Source: JAAURB01 sp049647265 (GTDB lineage: Bacteria > Cyanobacteriota > Cyanobacteriia > Cyanobacteriales > Microcoleaceae). Taken from it: a DNA stretch of 64,000 bases. Location: positions 1-64,000 of the forward strand of contig JBARXJ010000066.1 in the NCBI GenBank assembly GCA_049647265.1, read 5' to 3'. Of the stretch, positions 29,116 to 39,200 are shown piece after piece. Position 1 is the first letter of the stretch, and the number at the start of each line of letters is the position of its first letter. The notes under the pieces were generated by a model. The model was given only the letters and a program-made list of their open reading frames with translations, was not told where the DNA came from and searched no databases. The translations under genes and the position numbers were made by a program.

Positions 29116-30213
29116 TTAGAAGGAAATGATCAAGGATTCATTTTGAAATTTCGCCCCAGTTACCGGCTTTCCGCGCAGAGAGGGGGGTAGAAAAATATTG
29201 CGACGTTGATCTGCCGCTTCTATCGTCACCTCTGGCCCGTATTGAGTTAACTTGATTTGTTTCTTATCAAATCCCGGTAAGAATAAGGTGACTTGACGAT
29301 TGACTTCATCTATGGTAATCGGCTTCGGTGCGATCGCGGCTTCTTGGGTAAAGTCCGGTAACGCTTCCATCAATGGCAGCCAGTCGTCAGAAGCCCGTTG
29401 AGGGACAGAATGAATGGAGAGAGGTTTAAACGTGGCTGCAACGCTGTTAGTCGCCCCGCCTTTGTTTAGCAAGACTCCGCCGACTGTTAACCCCACTTGT
29501 TGGGCGCTTCCCCACAGATAACGGGCCGTTGCCACCGCCGCCTCATCTTCTGTCGTGACCAAATAAGCCATCATCCGGTTCGGGTCAGCCACCGCGGCTT
29601 TACCTTCATCTAAGATATTATTAGCGGGGTTATTTTCCTGGGTAAATTTATCCACCGAAAAATCTACACTTAATACGGCACTCGTCACGGGTTGAACAAA
29701 CGGAGATACAGACCGCCAAAAATCCGACTCCAGAAATACTCGACGAAACCGACGTAAATACCAACTTAAGATTTCTGGCATTCCCAGCATTCGTAGCGTA
29801 TCTTGGCTGGTTGTCCCATCAAACACAATTACATCATATTTGCCACTGCCATCATATTCTCGCAGCGTATTAAGGGCTAGCGCACTATCCATGCCCGGTA
29901 AAACGCCCAATTCTTGACCATAGACATTTTTGAAGAAAGGGCTACGGACATATTGCTTTTCTAACTCTTTGACTTCTCCCCAACTTTTTTCAAGTGATGG
30001 GGCACTTTGCAAAGACACCGCTGTTAAATTCGTTTCAATCTCTGTCGGTTCAGCAGTGACTGGAGTTCCCAGTAATATACTAAATCCTGGGGTGAGGTCT
30101 TGACTTGCAAGTAAAACCCGTTTCCCCGATGCCGCAAACCGCTTAGCCGCTGCAATAGCGACTGTTGATCGGCCTGTGCCTCCTTTTCCCAAAAATGTCA
30201 AAATCAAAGACAT
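29116..30213 (-). CDS. Get3/ArsA-like ATPase
   Basis: 365 residues. The deviant Walker A motif GKGGTGRSTVA sits at the N-terminus, as in the SIMIBI ArsA/Get3 group. VIVFDGTTSQDTLRML acts as the A-loop/switch region. The C-terminal end (VTLFLPGFDKKQIKLTQYG) has the alpha-crystallin-like fold found in plant and cyanobacterial members. Possible roles are arsenite-pump-type ATPase or tail-anchored membrane protein targeting. The link to chlG suggests handling of a thylakoid membrane protein, but that is inference. Confidence 0.9.
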   Translation of the reverse strand: MSLILTFLGKGGTGRSTVAIAAAKRFAASGKRVLLASQDLTPGFSILLGTPVTAEPTEIETNLTAVSLQSAPSLEKSWGEVKELEKQYVRSPFFKNVYGQELGVLPGMDSALALNTLREYDGSGKYDVIVFDGTTSQDTLRMLGMPEILSWYLRRFRRVFLESDFWRSVSPFVQPVTSAVLSVDFSVDKFTQENNPANNILDEGKAAVADPNRMMAYLVTTEDEAAVATARYLWGSAQQVGLTVGGVLLNKGGATNSVAATFKPLSIHSVPQRASDDWLPLMEALPDFTQEAAIAPKPITIDEVNRQVTLFLPGFDKKQIKLTQYGPEVTIEAADQRRNIFLPPSLRGKPVTGAKFQNESLIISF

Positions 30214-30389
30214 CTATAATCTTCCTAATCCAAATCCCGTTAAGTGTGATCATTGAGAACACTTAGGAGATTTTAGCGTAAATTTTTATGAACATTAAAG
30301 ATTATGGCAGATTTCTGGCTTAAAAGGAAACGGGGAACGGGGAACAGAGATATAAAAAGTTATTCTCTCTACTCCCTACTCCCTTTCAA

Positions 30390-30593
30390 CTAGGTTGCTT
30401 CAAGTTCATCCTCAAAGAACCAGGTAGACTTGTTGTTCTCGAGTTGAACCACATAACCCACTCCACTGCCATCTACCATTTTGTAGTCTTTGACAGTACC
30501 ATTAGGATTCTGCTTCAGTTGCTGAACGATATCAGCCGGGACTCGTTGTCGAATACGCCGTACCTTTACTTTTTGACCAATTTCAATCGCCAC
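30390..30593 (-). CDS. DUF2862 small protein
   Basis: 67 residues, an SH3-like beta-rich protein (IGQKVKVRRIRQRVPADIV ... GYVVQLENNKSTWFFEDEL) of the DUF2862 family found across cyanobacteria and plastids. Function is unknown. It is upstream of the Get3-like gene by 176 bases and probably separately transcribed. Confidence 0.88.
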   Translation of the reverse strand: MAIEIGQKVKVRRIRQRVPADIVQQLKQNPNGTVKDYKMVDGSGVGYVVQLENNKSTWFFEDELEAT

Positions 30594-30866
30594 TACCAGT
30601 GTTCTCCTAGAACATTAACCAATTCCACAGTTTATCTGAATCTGTACGTTGTTTGTTATTGGTTATTGGTTTTTTCTTCTCGGTCAAGATCTGATCGACT
30701 CGCTAGCTGTTCGGTCTTCCCCGCTTCGGTGTTTGCTTGGTGTTGCAGACTTACAAGAATGTCTGCGTTCCCTCAAATCACAAACAACCCATGACTAAAG
30801 ACCAATCTACGATAAAATTGGGGACTAGATAATTTCAGACACATCTTCAACGATAACGCAGTTTTC
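30594..30866. other. Divergent intergenic region with a short repeat
   Basis: Contains, on the minus strand, CCAATAACCAATAACAAACA, related to the AACAAACAATAAATGA repeats found before hemC and before 60775. It would hold both divergent promoters. No gene is seen. Confidence 0.4.
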
Positions 30867-31379
30867 ATGAATATTATTGAATTTTTTGAGTTGAGTGCGG
30901 GTCAATGGTTTTCACAACGAACCGTTCATGATTTGGTTTCGGGGAAGTTACAGGCGGGCAAATCAAATTTAGTGATTGAATTTTTACCCTCAAGTGATGC
31001 TAATGTGGTTCAATTATGTCAGCAGCATGAAACCGATCCGAGTTTAGTTTGGGGAGGTTTACAGTTAAGTTGGGAAGGAACTGTTGATGGTAACTCCAAA
31101 AAACAAATCGGTTCAACTACGTTAGTTGCTGTTCGTCATGCTGAGAAAGAACATGAAGGATTATTATTACAATCTCGATCCGGTTTAAAGAGTTTAAAAG
31201 GGCGCTACATCATGGGAGAGGATGAAGTATTAACCTTAATTACTGAATCTGTTGATTTTTATGCAGAAGAACGCTTGTGGTATTTAATCCCAAATTTAAG
31301 ATTAAGAACAAGTCTGGTAAAACGGAAAGATGGATTAAATCAGGGCTCATTTTGTTCTGAAATTCGGAAGATGACATAA
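30867..31379 (+). CDS. Phycobiliprotein chromophore lyase, CpcS/CpeS type
   Basis: 170 residues, a lipocalin-like beta-barrel family. The N-terminus (IIEFFELSAGQWFSQRTVHD), the GSTTLV and GRYIMGEDEVLTLITE motifs, and the ERLWYLIPNLRLRTSLVK end segment match CpcS/CpeS lyases. These attach phycocyanobilin or phycoerythrobilin to Cys-84 of phycobiliprotein subunits. The exact bilin and acceptor cannot be told from sequence, so no gene symbol is given. It stands alone, divergent from the DUF2862 gene. Confidence 0.92.
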   Translation: MNIIEFFELSAGQWFSQRTVHDLVSGKLQAGKSNLVIEFLPSSDANVVQLCQQHETDPSLVWGGLQLSWEGTVDGNSKKQIGSTTLVAVRHAEKEHEGLLLQSRSGLKSLKGRYIMGEDEVLTLITESVDFYAEERLWYLIPNLRLRTSLVKRKDGLNQGSFCSEIRKMT

Positions 31380-31481
31380 TTATAATTCCTCACTTATTCT
31401 CTTAATCTAAAGAGTAAAAACGTTCATTTGTAGGGAATTTTTATAGAGAAATAATCACAAGCTTAATTAGAGTTGACGAGA

Positions 31482-32471
31482 ATGATAGAGCAATTGGGAT
31501 TTAATTTCATTCGATTGATATTTCTCAGTCTAACCACTAGCTATCATTGGGGTAAAACTTTACTAGAAAATCGACAATCTCCTCCAGGCGAATTAATTGA
31601 TATCGGTGGCTGTAAACTTCATTTATATACTCAAGGAGAAGGCAATCCTACCGTTATATTAGATCATAGTTTAGGGGGAATTGACGGCTATTTTTTAATT
31701 GATGAAATTGCTAAAATCACACGAGTTTGTATTTATGATCGTCCAGGATATGGCTGGAGTCAAGCCAGTCCTCAACCCCGTTGTAGCGAAGTCATTGCCA
31801 AAGAATTACATCAACTGTTACGACAAGCCAAAATAGAACCTCCCTATATTTTAGTGGGTAATTCATTCGGCAGTTACAATGTTCGGCTGTATGCTCATTA
31901 TTATCCAGAGGAAGTTATCGGGCTAGTCTTAACTGATGGGTTATCTGAAACTTCGATGTTAAAGCTACCTTTTGCTTTAAAACTGATTAAACTATTTTTC
32001 TTATCAGGATTTTTAATTTCTATTTTCGGTTCAATATTAGGATTAGTTAGAATACTCGGTAATCTAGGTATTTTTGAATTCGTTAAACCTGAATTACGAC
32101 AGTTTTCCCCAGAGATATTAACGCGAGTTAAAAGATCATTTTATCGTCCTCAACATTGGCTAACAATGGTAAGAGAACTCTGGAATTTAGAGAAAAGCGC
32201 GAATCAAGTGAAAGTCGCGAATAATTTCTCAGATATTCCTATTATCAATATTAAAGCAAATAGCTTTTTCAAACGTTCTCTGTGGAATTTTTATCTACCA
32301 CTCAATCAAGTTGATAAATTTAGAGATAAAATGCACATCAATTTATTACAGCTTTCTTACAATACCAGTCAACTTTCGGCATCCCAGAGTAGTCATTTTG
32401 TTTGGGTAGATAAACCTAAAGTCATGATGACTGCGATTCAACAATTATATTATCTCTATCATAATAAATGA
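31482..32471 (+). CDS. Alpha/beta hydrolase
   Basis: 329 residues from the ATG at 31482 (an in-frame TTG three codons earlier is less likely). A hydrophobic N-terminal segment (FIRLIFLSLTTSYHWG) may anchor it to the membrane. The core has ILDHSLGGIDGYF (oxyanion region) and the nucleophile elbow GNSFGSYN with serine in G-N-S-F-G. VLTDGLSE carries the probable acid and QSSHFVWVDKP the catalytic histidine. Substrate is unknown. Confidence 0.88.
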   Translation: MIEQLGFNFIRLIFLSLTTSYHWGKTLLENRQSPPGELIDIGGCKLHLYTQGEGNPTVILDHSLGGIDGYFLIDEIAKITRVCIYDRPGYGWSQASPQPRCSEVIAKELHQLLRQAKIEPPYILVGNSFGSYNVRLYAHYYPEEVIGLVLTDGLSETSMLKLPFALKLIKLFFLSGFLISIFGSILGLVRILGNLGIFEFVKPELRQFSPEILTRVKRSFYRPQHWLTMVRELWNLEKSANQVKVANNFSDIPIINIKANSFFKRSLWNFYLPLNQVDKFRDKMHINLLQLSYNTSQLSASQSSHFVWVDKPKVMMTAIQQLYYLYHNK

Positions 32472-32790
32472 GGTAATTGGCCGGATCATCATTCTCAAAG
32501 ACTAGGAAATTAGCTGAAAGAGCATTTTTTTAAAGAGTCTGTAAAGGCGTTAAATTATAATATTCTTAACATTTACAGATCGGGCTTCAGAAGCATTGTC
32601 AGCCTTGCCTCAATCCCGCCGGATATATCCCTATCCTTTCTAAATTATCCTTCCAATTGCTGATATTAATCACACTGTTGAGGGAATACTTATACTATCC
32701 TAGTTAAAAATTAATCAGGGAGCAATGACTTAATATTTCTAAATATTGCTCGACTTGCTCGTATATCGAACTGGTAATTTTCTTCATTCT
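32472..32790. other. Intergenic region
   Basis: About 320 bases with the upstream region of the MHYT kinase. No gene, RNA or repeat is recognised. Confidence 0.45.
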
Positions 32791-35397
32791 ATGACTCATT
32801 CCTTACCGACTAATTATAATCTTCAATTGGTCATCCTCTCAGTAGCGATCGCGATGCTCGCTTCCTACACAGCCTTAAACTTAGCGGGACGAGTAAATGC
32901 AACTCAAAGCCGCGCTCAAATGGGTTGGTTAGTCAGTGGTGCTTTAGCGATGGGGACGGGGATTTGGTCGATGCATTTTATTGGAATGTTGGCATTTAGG
33001 TTACCAGTTGCTGTTAACTATAACTTTCAGCAAGTTGTGGTTTCGGTGTTGCCCGCCATCCTCGCTTCAGGACTAGCACTATTTTTAGTCAGTCGCCCAA
33101 CCTTAGATGGATTTCGACTATTGGCAGGCAGCTTATTGATGGGGTCAGCAATTGCCTCAATGCATTATCTGGGGATGTCGGCAATGGATACATCCGCCAT
33201 CATTTCCTACAATTTGTGGATTGTTACTCTATCAATTTTAATTGCGATCGCTGTCTCTTTTGTCGGGCTATTTTTAGTATTTAAGTTACGAGAAGGTACA
33301 GGAATCTACTACACCTGGAAGAAGTTTCTCGCTGCTATTGTAATGGGAATAGCAATTGCATCAATGCATTATGTTGGGATGGCTGCGGCTGAGTTTATCC
33401 CTATCTCTCAAACAGTCTTAGAAGCGACTTTACAACCGCCTGAAAATGTGGTTTCTCTGACGGCTTCTGTGATTACTGGGACTTTTATTGTTTTAGGAAT
33501 TGCATTGCTAACAGCCTTTTTTGATCGTCGATTATCTGCTCAGGTCATCTCGAATCAAGTACTTGAAGAAAGCCAGAAATATTTAAAAACCATTCTCGAA
33601 GGCATTCAGGTAGGAGTCTTAGTCAGCGAAGGCAATAGTCAAATTAAGTTATCCAACCATGCCGTTTTTCAGATGTTAAATTTGCATAATGAAGCAGAAC
33701 TTCAACAGCTATGGGAAAAAGCATTAACCGATAATGTCGATCAACAATCTACTGAGTTATTTGAAATTGAGTATTTTCAATCATTTCAGTCCATCGTAAA
33801 AACAATTGCTGCCCAACAACTCATAGAAAATCGGGTCGTTAATCTCGCCACCTCAGCTCAGCAACAGCCAACCGCATTACTGGTGAATGCAGTTCCGATG
33901 CATCTATCCGACTCCTCTGTTACTCAGATGGTGTGTACATTTAGCGAAATTACTGAGTTAAAGCAAACTGAAAATCGTCTAAAAGAATCTGAGGCTCAAT
34001 TCCGCAACATAGCACAGCAGGAAGAAATCTTAAACGATCTTTCAAATAAAATTCGGCAATCTTTAGATTTACAGACGATTTTGCAAACTGCTGTCTGTCA
34101 AGTCCGGAACCTATTTAAGACAGACCGAGCATTAATTTATCAATTTGATGGCAATTGGTATGGGAAAGTCATCCTCGAAGATGTGGCAAAACCTTGGAAT
34201 TCCACGATTGGAGAAACGGTTGATAATTGTTTTCCCCCAGAATGTCTTGAATCTTATCAGAATGGTCGAATTAGGGCGATTAACAATATCTCCACCGCAC
34301 AATTACACCCCGATCATTTCCAATTTTTACAAAGATTACAAGTACAGGCGAATTTAATTGTACCGATTATGGTGCATAATTACCTATGGGGATTACTGAT
34401 TGTTCATCAATGTTGTTGCACCAGGGACTGGAAGGAAGCCGAAAAAAATCTGTTAAATCGCCTCGCTATTCAATTGGGTATTAGTATTCAGCAATCTGAG
34501 CTTTATACCCAAGCCGAACAAAACGCACAACAAGCTTTGTTACAAGCACAAAAGCTTCAAAAAACCCTGCAAGAGTTACAAAGCCTACAATTACAACTGA
34601 TTCAAAGTGAAAAAATGTCTAGCCTCGGACAACTGGTGGCAGGCATTGCTCATGAAATTAATAATCCTGTTAATTTTATTCATGGCAATTTAACTCATGT
34701 ACAGGAATATACTCAAGATTTACTCGATCTAATTCAGCTCTATCAAACTCATTATCCTGAGCCTTGTTCTGAAATTCAAACAGAAATTGAGGAAGTAGAT
34801 TTAGAGTTTTTACAAGAAGATCTGGTTAAAGTGTTTACATCAATGAAAGTGGGTACAGATCGCATTCGTCAGATTGTTTTGTCGTTGCGTAATTTCTCCC
34901 GTATGGATGAAGCCGATCTCAAGCAAGTTGATATTCATGAAGGCATTGATAGTACACTACTGATTTTGCAACATCGCCTTAAATCTCAGTCTGATTCTTC
35001 TGCTATTGAAGTGATTAAGAACTATGGTAATTTACCCCAAGTAGAGTGTTATGCAGGGCAACTAAATCAAGTTTTTATGAATATTTTAACTAATGCTATT
35101 GATGCTCTCACAGTAGAGAATAGTCCAACTAAATTGCCTCAAATTACAATTAGTACATCCGCCGATAAAGAATGGATAGAAATTGCGATCGCCAATAACG
35201 GCCCTGAAATTCCGACAGCGATTCAAAACCGCATTTTTGACCCCTTTTTCACTACTAAACCGATTGGTCAAGGAACGGGTATGGGTTTATCTATCTGCTA
35301 TAAAATTATTGTTGATAAACATCAAGGTCAATTACATTGTAAATCTATCCCCAATCAAGGAACAGAATTCATGATTCAAATTCCTCAAACTAGATAA
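32791..35397 (+). CDS. MHYT-GAF hybrid sensor histidine kinase
   Basis: 868 residues from the ATG at 32791; the in-frame TTG at 32746 gives an unlikely leader. The seven-helix MHYT sensor (about 10-240) has its three motifs at MHFIGM, MHYLGM and MHYVGM, thought to bind metal and sense oxygen, CO or NO. A PAS-like segment (about 260-395) and a GAF domain (about 410-575) related to phytochrome GAFs follow. The GAF lacks the usual bilin cysteine (LHPDHFQFL at that place). The kinase core has AHEINNPVNFIHG with the phospho-accepting His near 617, and QGTGMGLSI in the ATPase. No response regulator is adjacent, so its partner is unknown. Confidence 0.95.
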   Translation: MTHSLPTNYNLQLVILSVAIAMLASYTALNLAGRVNATQSRAQMGWLVSGALAMGTGIWSMHFIGMLAFRLPVAVNYNFQQVVVSVLPAILASGLALFLVSRPTLDGFRLLAGSLLMGSAIASMHYLGMSAMDTSAIISYNLWIVTLSILIAIAVSFVGLFLVFKLREGTGIYYTWKKFLAAIVMGIAIASMHYVGMAAAEFIPISQTVLEATLQPPENVVSLTASVITGTFIVLGIALLTAFFDRRLSAQVISNQVLEESQKYLKTILEGIQVGVLVSEGNSQIKLSNHAVFQMLNLHNEAELQQLWEKALTDNVDQQSTELFEIEYFQSFQSIVKTIAAQQLIENRVVNLATSAQQQPTALLVNAVPMHLSDSSVTQMVCTFSEITELKQTENRLKESEAQFRNIAQQEEILNDLSNKIRQSLDLQTILQTAVCQVRNLFKTDRALIYQFDGNWYGKVILEDVAKPWNSTIGETVDNCFPPECLESYQNGRIRAINNISTAQLHPDHFQFLQRLQVQANLIVPIMVHNYLWGLLIVHQCCCTRDWKEAEKNLLNRLAIQLGISIQQSELYTQAEQNAQQALLQAQKLQKTLQELQSLQLQLIQSEKMSSLGQLVAGIAHEINNPVNFIHGNLTHVQEYTQDLLDLIQLYQTHYPEPCSEIQTEIEEVDLEFLQEDLVKVFTSMKVGTDRIRQIVLSLRNFSRMDEADLKQVDIHEGIDSTLLILQHRLKSQSDSSAIEVIKNYGNLPQVECYAGQLNQVFMNILTNAIDALTVENSPTKLPQITISTSADKEWIEIAIANNGPEIPTAIQNRIFDPFFTTKPIGQGTGMGLSICYKIIVDKHQGQLHCKSIPNQGTEFMIQIPQTR

Positions 35398-36249
35398 AAC
35401 TAAAACGATTAAGTTCGTTATTTCGTCTGGATAGATCAACCTTAAGTTATCATTGCTGCCGTTGCATAGTTTATCAGTCAAAGTAGTCAGGATAATATTC
35501 ATAATCAGTAATTTTTGTCTGTAGTCTACAATACTGTGAGCGTCCAGAATGTCAGAAAATCATAACCTAACTGTCATCAGATTCAATAGTCAAGCCTAAT
35601 TAACCGATAACTTTCCACGATTTATTAATAGGAATTATCTGATTTATCAATAACTTTCTCTTTCGTTGAAGTTGCAATTTTTGCCACAGTTAGGTTATAC
35701 TTATTATTTAGTCGCGACGCGCATACCCTACTCAATGTATAATTTTAACAATATTGTTCAGTAATTACACGGAATAGATACTGAATTTGGGTTAAGTTAA
35801 CGGCTAGATGTGTTTCTATATAATGATTTTGAATAGAGTAGTAAATCTCTCTTTTTAGATTACGTGTATAAATTTTATCAATAGCAGCCGAATTTGAGGG
35901 TAAAATCATCTCGCTACGGACTCCCCCGTGAACAAATTTTTGAGTGGGTTAACTGTTAGTGGCTGATCAAGGAAAGTTATATGAGAGTCGATATTATTTG
36001 TGATATGGACGTGAAGCTGTTTTCACAGTCTATGCGTTGTGTTTGATAATTATTGTGTTTGATTATAGCAATACTGCGTTCTACTTCGCCATGGGCGATC
36101 GCGTAATTGAGTTGTATCCCAGAATATAAAAGTGACAGATTGTGATTACAGCGATAATTAATCTGACTTAATTTTAACTAAAAATAGAATTCGCGATCGC
36201 GGTTGTTTGGGAGACATTCAGGTGTAGAATGCCTCCTAAATAAAAACGT
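35398..36249. other. Long intergenic region with an inverted repeat
   Basis: About 850 bases without a credible gene. A perfect 13-base inverted repeat (ATAACCTAACTGT at 35562-35574, ACAGTTAGGTTAT at 35686-35698) flanks 111 bases. Three HIP1-like sites lie further on. It separates the convergent kinase and giant RTX genes. Confidence 0.5.
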
Positions 36250-39200
36250 TTAGATAAACTGATTCAAATCAATATCAATAGAGTTAACCTGGTCTAAAGT
36301 GGCTAACAATTGATTATTGAATGAAATCTCGGTACTGTTGCCCATTTGAGTAATTTGCAACTGATTGAAACTAATGTCTTCTAACATTAACCGATCTTGA
36401 CCGATTTGAAAATCTGTAATCAGATTATTTCCACGATTAGGATTAATTACAAATGTATCAATTCCATCTCCCCCTGTTAAGGTATCATTGCCTTCGCCAC
36501 CAATGAGGGTATCATCTCCCATTTCACCCAGTAATAAGTTATTGCCGAAACAGCCTTTGATCAGATCATTATCTTTACCGCCGTGTAAGGTATCGTTGCC
36601 AAGATCGCCACAAAGGGTGTCTTGACCTTCATCCCCTAACAGCAAGTCATTGCCTCGACCCCCAAACAACATATCTTGTTGACCGTTACTACCGACAGCC
36701 GGAGAATTACCATCATCTATTTGATCTCCTCGTAAGGTATCATCTCCCTCGCCACCACAGAGGGTATCGTTACCAATATCTCCGGATAATATATCGTTGC
36801 CGCTATTACCGAAAACAAGATCATTGTCTTTACCGCCGTAAGCCGTATCGTTACCGTCTCCTGCGACAAGGGTATCATTACCTTCATTCCCATCCATAAA
36901 GTCGTTACCCGCTTCCCCAAATAGCAGATCTTGTCCGTCTACATCACGGGTGGGATCATTAGGATCGTTGCTAGTTCCCCCAAGGATGGTATCATCTCCT
37001 TGTTCACCATTGAGGGTATCATCTCCCAATTCTCCGAGTAGCCAGTCATTATCTTTACCGCCGTGGAGGCGATCGCGTCCTTTCCCGGCATAGAGGCTGT
37101 CTCGACCTAAATTACCGACGATAACATCGTTACCGGCATCTCCAAACATGATATCTCTATCACCTATTTCTCCTAGGGGTTCGTCGCCGCTAGGGCCGCC
37201 AATCATGGTATCATTACCGAATTCCCCAAAGAAGATATCATCTCCGGTATTACCATACATCAGGTCATTGCCTCGACCACCATGTAAGTGATCTTCACCA
37301 TTTCCAGCAACAAGAGTATCTAAGTTTTGGTTACCGTAAAGGGTATCGTTGCCATCTCCACCAAATAGCAGATCTCGTCCGTTAACATCTTCTACCGTAA
37401 CATTACTGGTTCCGCCTAAAATAACATCGTTACCTTGTTCTCCCCAGAGGGTATCATTTCCTTGTTCCCCTAACAGATGGTCGTTGTCTTTACCGCCATG
37501 AATGCGATCGCGTCCAATACCGCCATGTAAGGTATCATTTCCTAAATTACCACCCAGCCAGTCATCACCTTCATCACCAAACAGGTGATCTTGTTCTTCT
37601 ATATTACCAATGGGTTGATCGCCGCTGGGACTACCAACAATAGTATCGTTACCGCGATCGCCTTTAAGGAAGTCGTTGCCATTATTGCCAAATAACAGAT
37701 CGTTTCCAGATCCGGCGTAAGCAAGATCGTTGCCGTCTCCTGCCAGTAGGGTATCGTTACCGTCGAGTAAGACAACTTCGTCATCTCCTGCCAACAGATC
37801 TACAAAATCATCTTCATTTGTGGCGGTTAAATTATCATTGTTATTGCTTCCGAGAATAGTCGCATTATTGCTATTTCCAATTTCAGGAAACATTAACGCT
37901 TCTATTGGGGGTTCAGTTGGTAAACTGATAGGATTAATGCTGGGAACATCCGGACATTCGCAGCTTTTATCTTCTGGCGTTGTCGGGTTATCAATATTGA
38001 CAGTAACAATAGCGGTATCGCTGCCGCCATTATCGTCGGTGATGGTGTAGGTAAAGGTATCAATTCCGCTAAACTCAGCCGGAGGAGTATAAATTAGTTG
38101 ACCTTGATCTAAACTGACTGTACCGTCGTTAGTAGAAGTTGAGTCAAACTCATCGATAGTAATGCGATCGCCATCTGGATCGCTATCGTTTTCTAAGACA
38201 TCAACGGTTATGGGAGTATTGACAGGAACATTGATATTGTCGTTGGTAGCAACAGGATCGTTATTGTTATCTATGACAACCTCATTATCCTCAGGAGGTT
38301 GTGGATCGTCTTCAATAACAGGAATACCATTTTCTACTGTTATCGTAATAGTTGCGGTACTGAAGCCGCCATTACCATCAGAGATAGTGTAAGTAAAGGT
38401 ATCTTCCCCAACGAAACCATCTGCGGGGGTGTAAATAAAGTTATTACCATCGAGTGTAATATTACCGCCATTAACAGAAGTCGAGTCAAAACTATCAATA
38501 CTGAGAGGATCGTTATCTTCGTCAGTATCATTTTCTAACGCATTGATAGTAACGGCTGTATTGACTGGAGTTGTATCTGCGTCGTTGTTAGCAACAGGAA
38601 TATTATTGCTATCAACAGGAACAGTATTTTCTACGGTTATCGTAATAGTTGCGGTACTGAAGCCGCCGTTACCATCAGTTAGGGTGTAGGTAAAGGTATC
38701 TTCCCCAACGAAACCATCTGCGGGGGTGTAAATAAAGTTATTACCATCGAGTGTAATAGTTCCGCCGTTAGTCGAAGTCGAGTCAAAACTATCAATACTG
38801 AGAATATCGTTATCTTCGTCAGTATCGTTATCTAAAGCAGCGATAGTAACAGATGCATTGGTGGCAACATTGGCGTTATCATCGGTGGCAATAGGAGGGT
38901 TATTGACATCACGGAAGTCTGGAATACCATCACCATCACTATCGGGTAAGTCAACGGATGTATTATCGCCAAACCCATCATTATTTTGATCGACGGCATC
39001 GGCAATACCATCCCCGTCTACATCATTGGGATCTAAGCGTCCATCGCCGTCTGGGTCAGTTAAACCGACTTCTTCGATATCATTAATACCGTCATCATCG
39101 CTATCGAGATCCAAATAGTCTGGGATATTATCGCGATCGCTATCGAGGGGAGAAGGCTGGTTAATATTGCCAAAACCATCATTATTATCAATACTATCGG

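Noticed and set aside
34040..34510. Bilin-binding photoreceptor GAF in the MHYT kinase
   Set aside because: The domain is phytochrome-like, but the chromophore cysteine position is not cysteine, so light sensing is not claimed.
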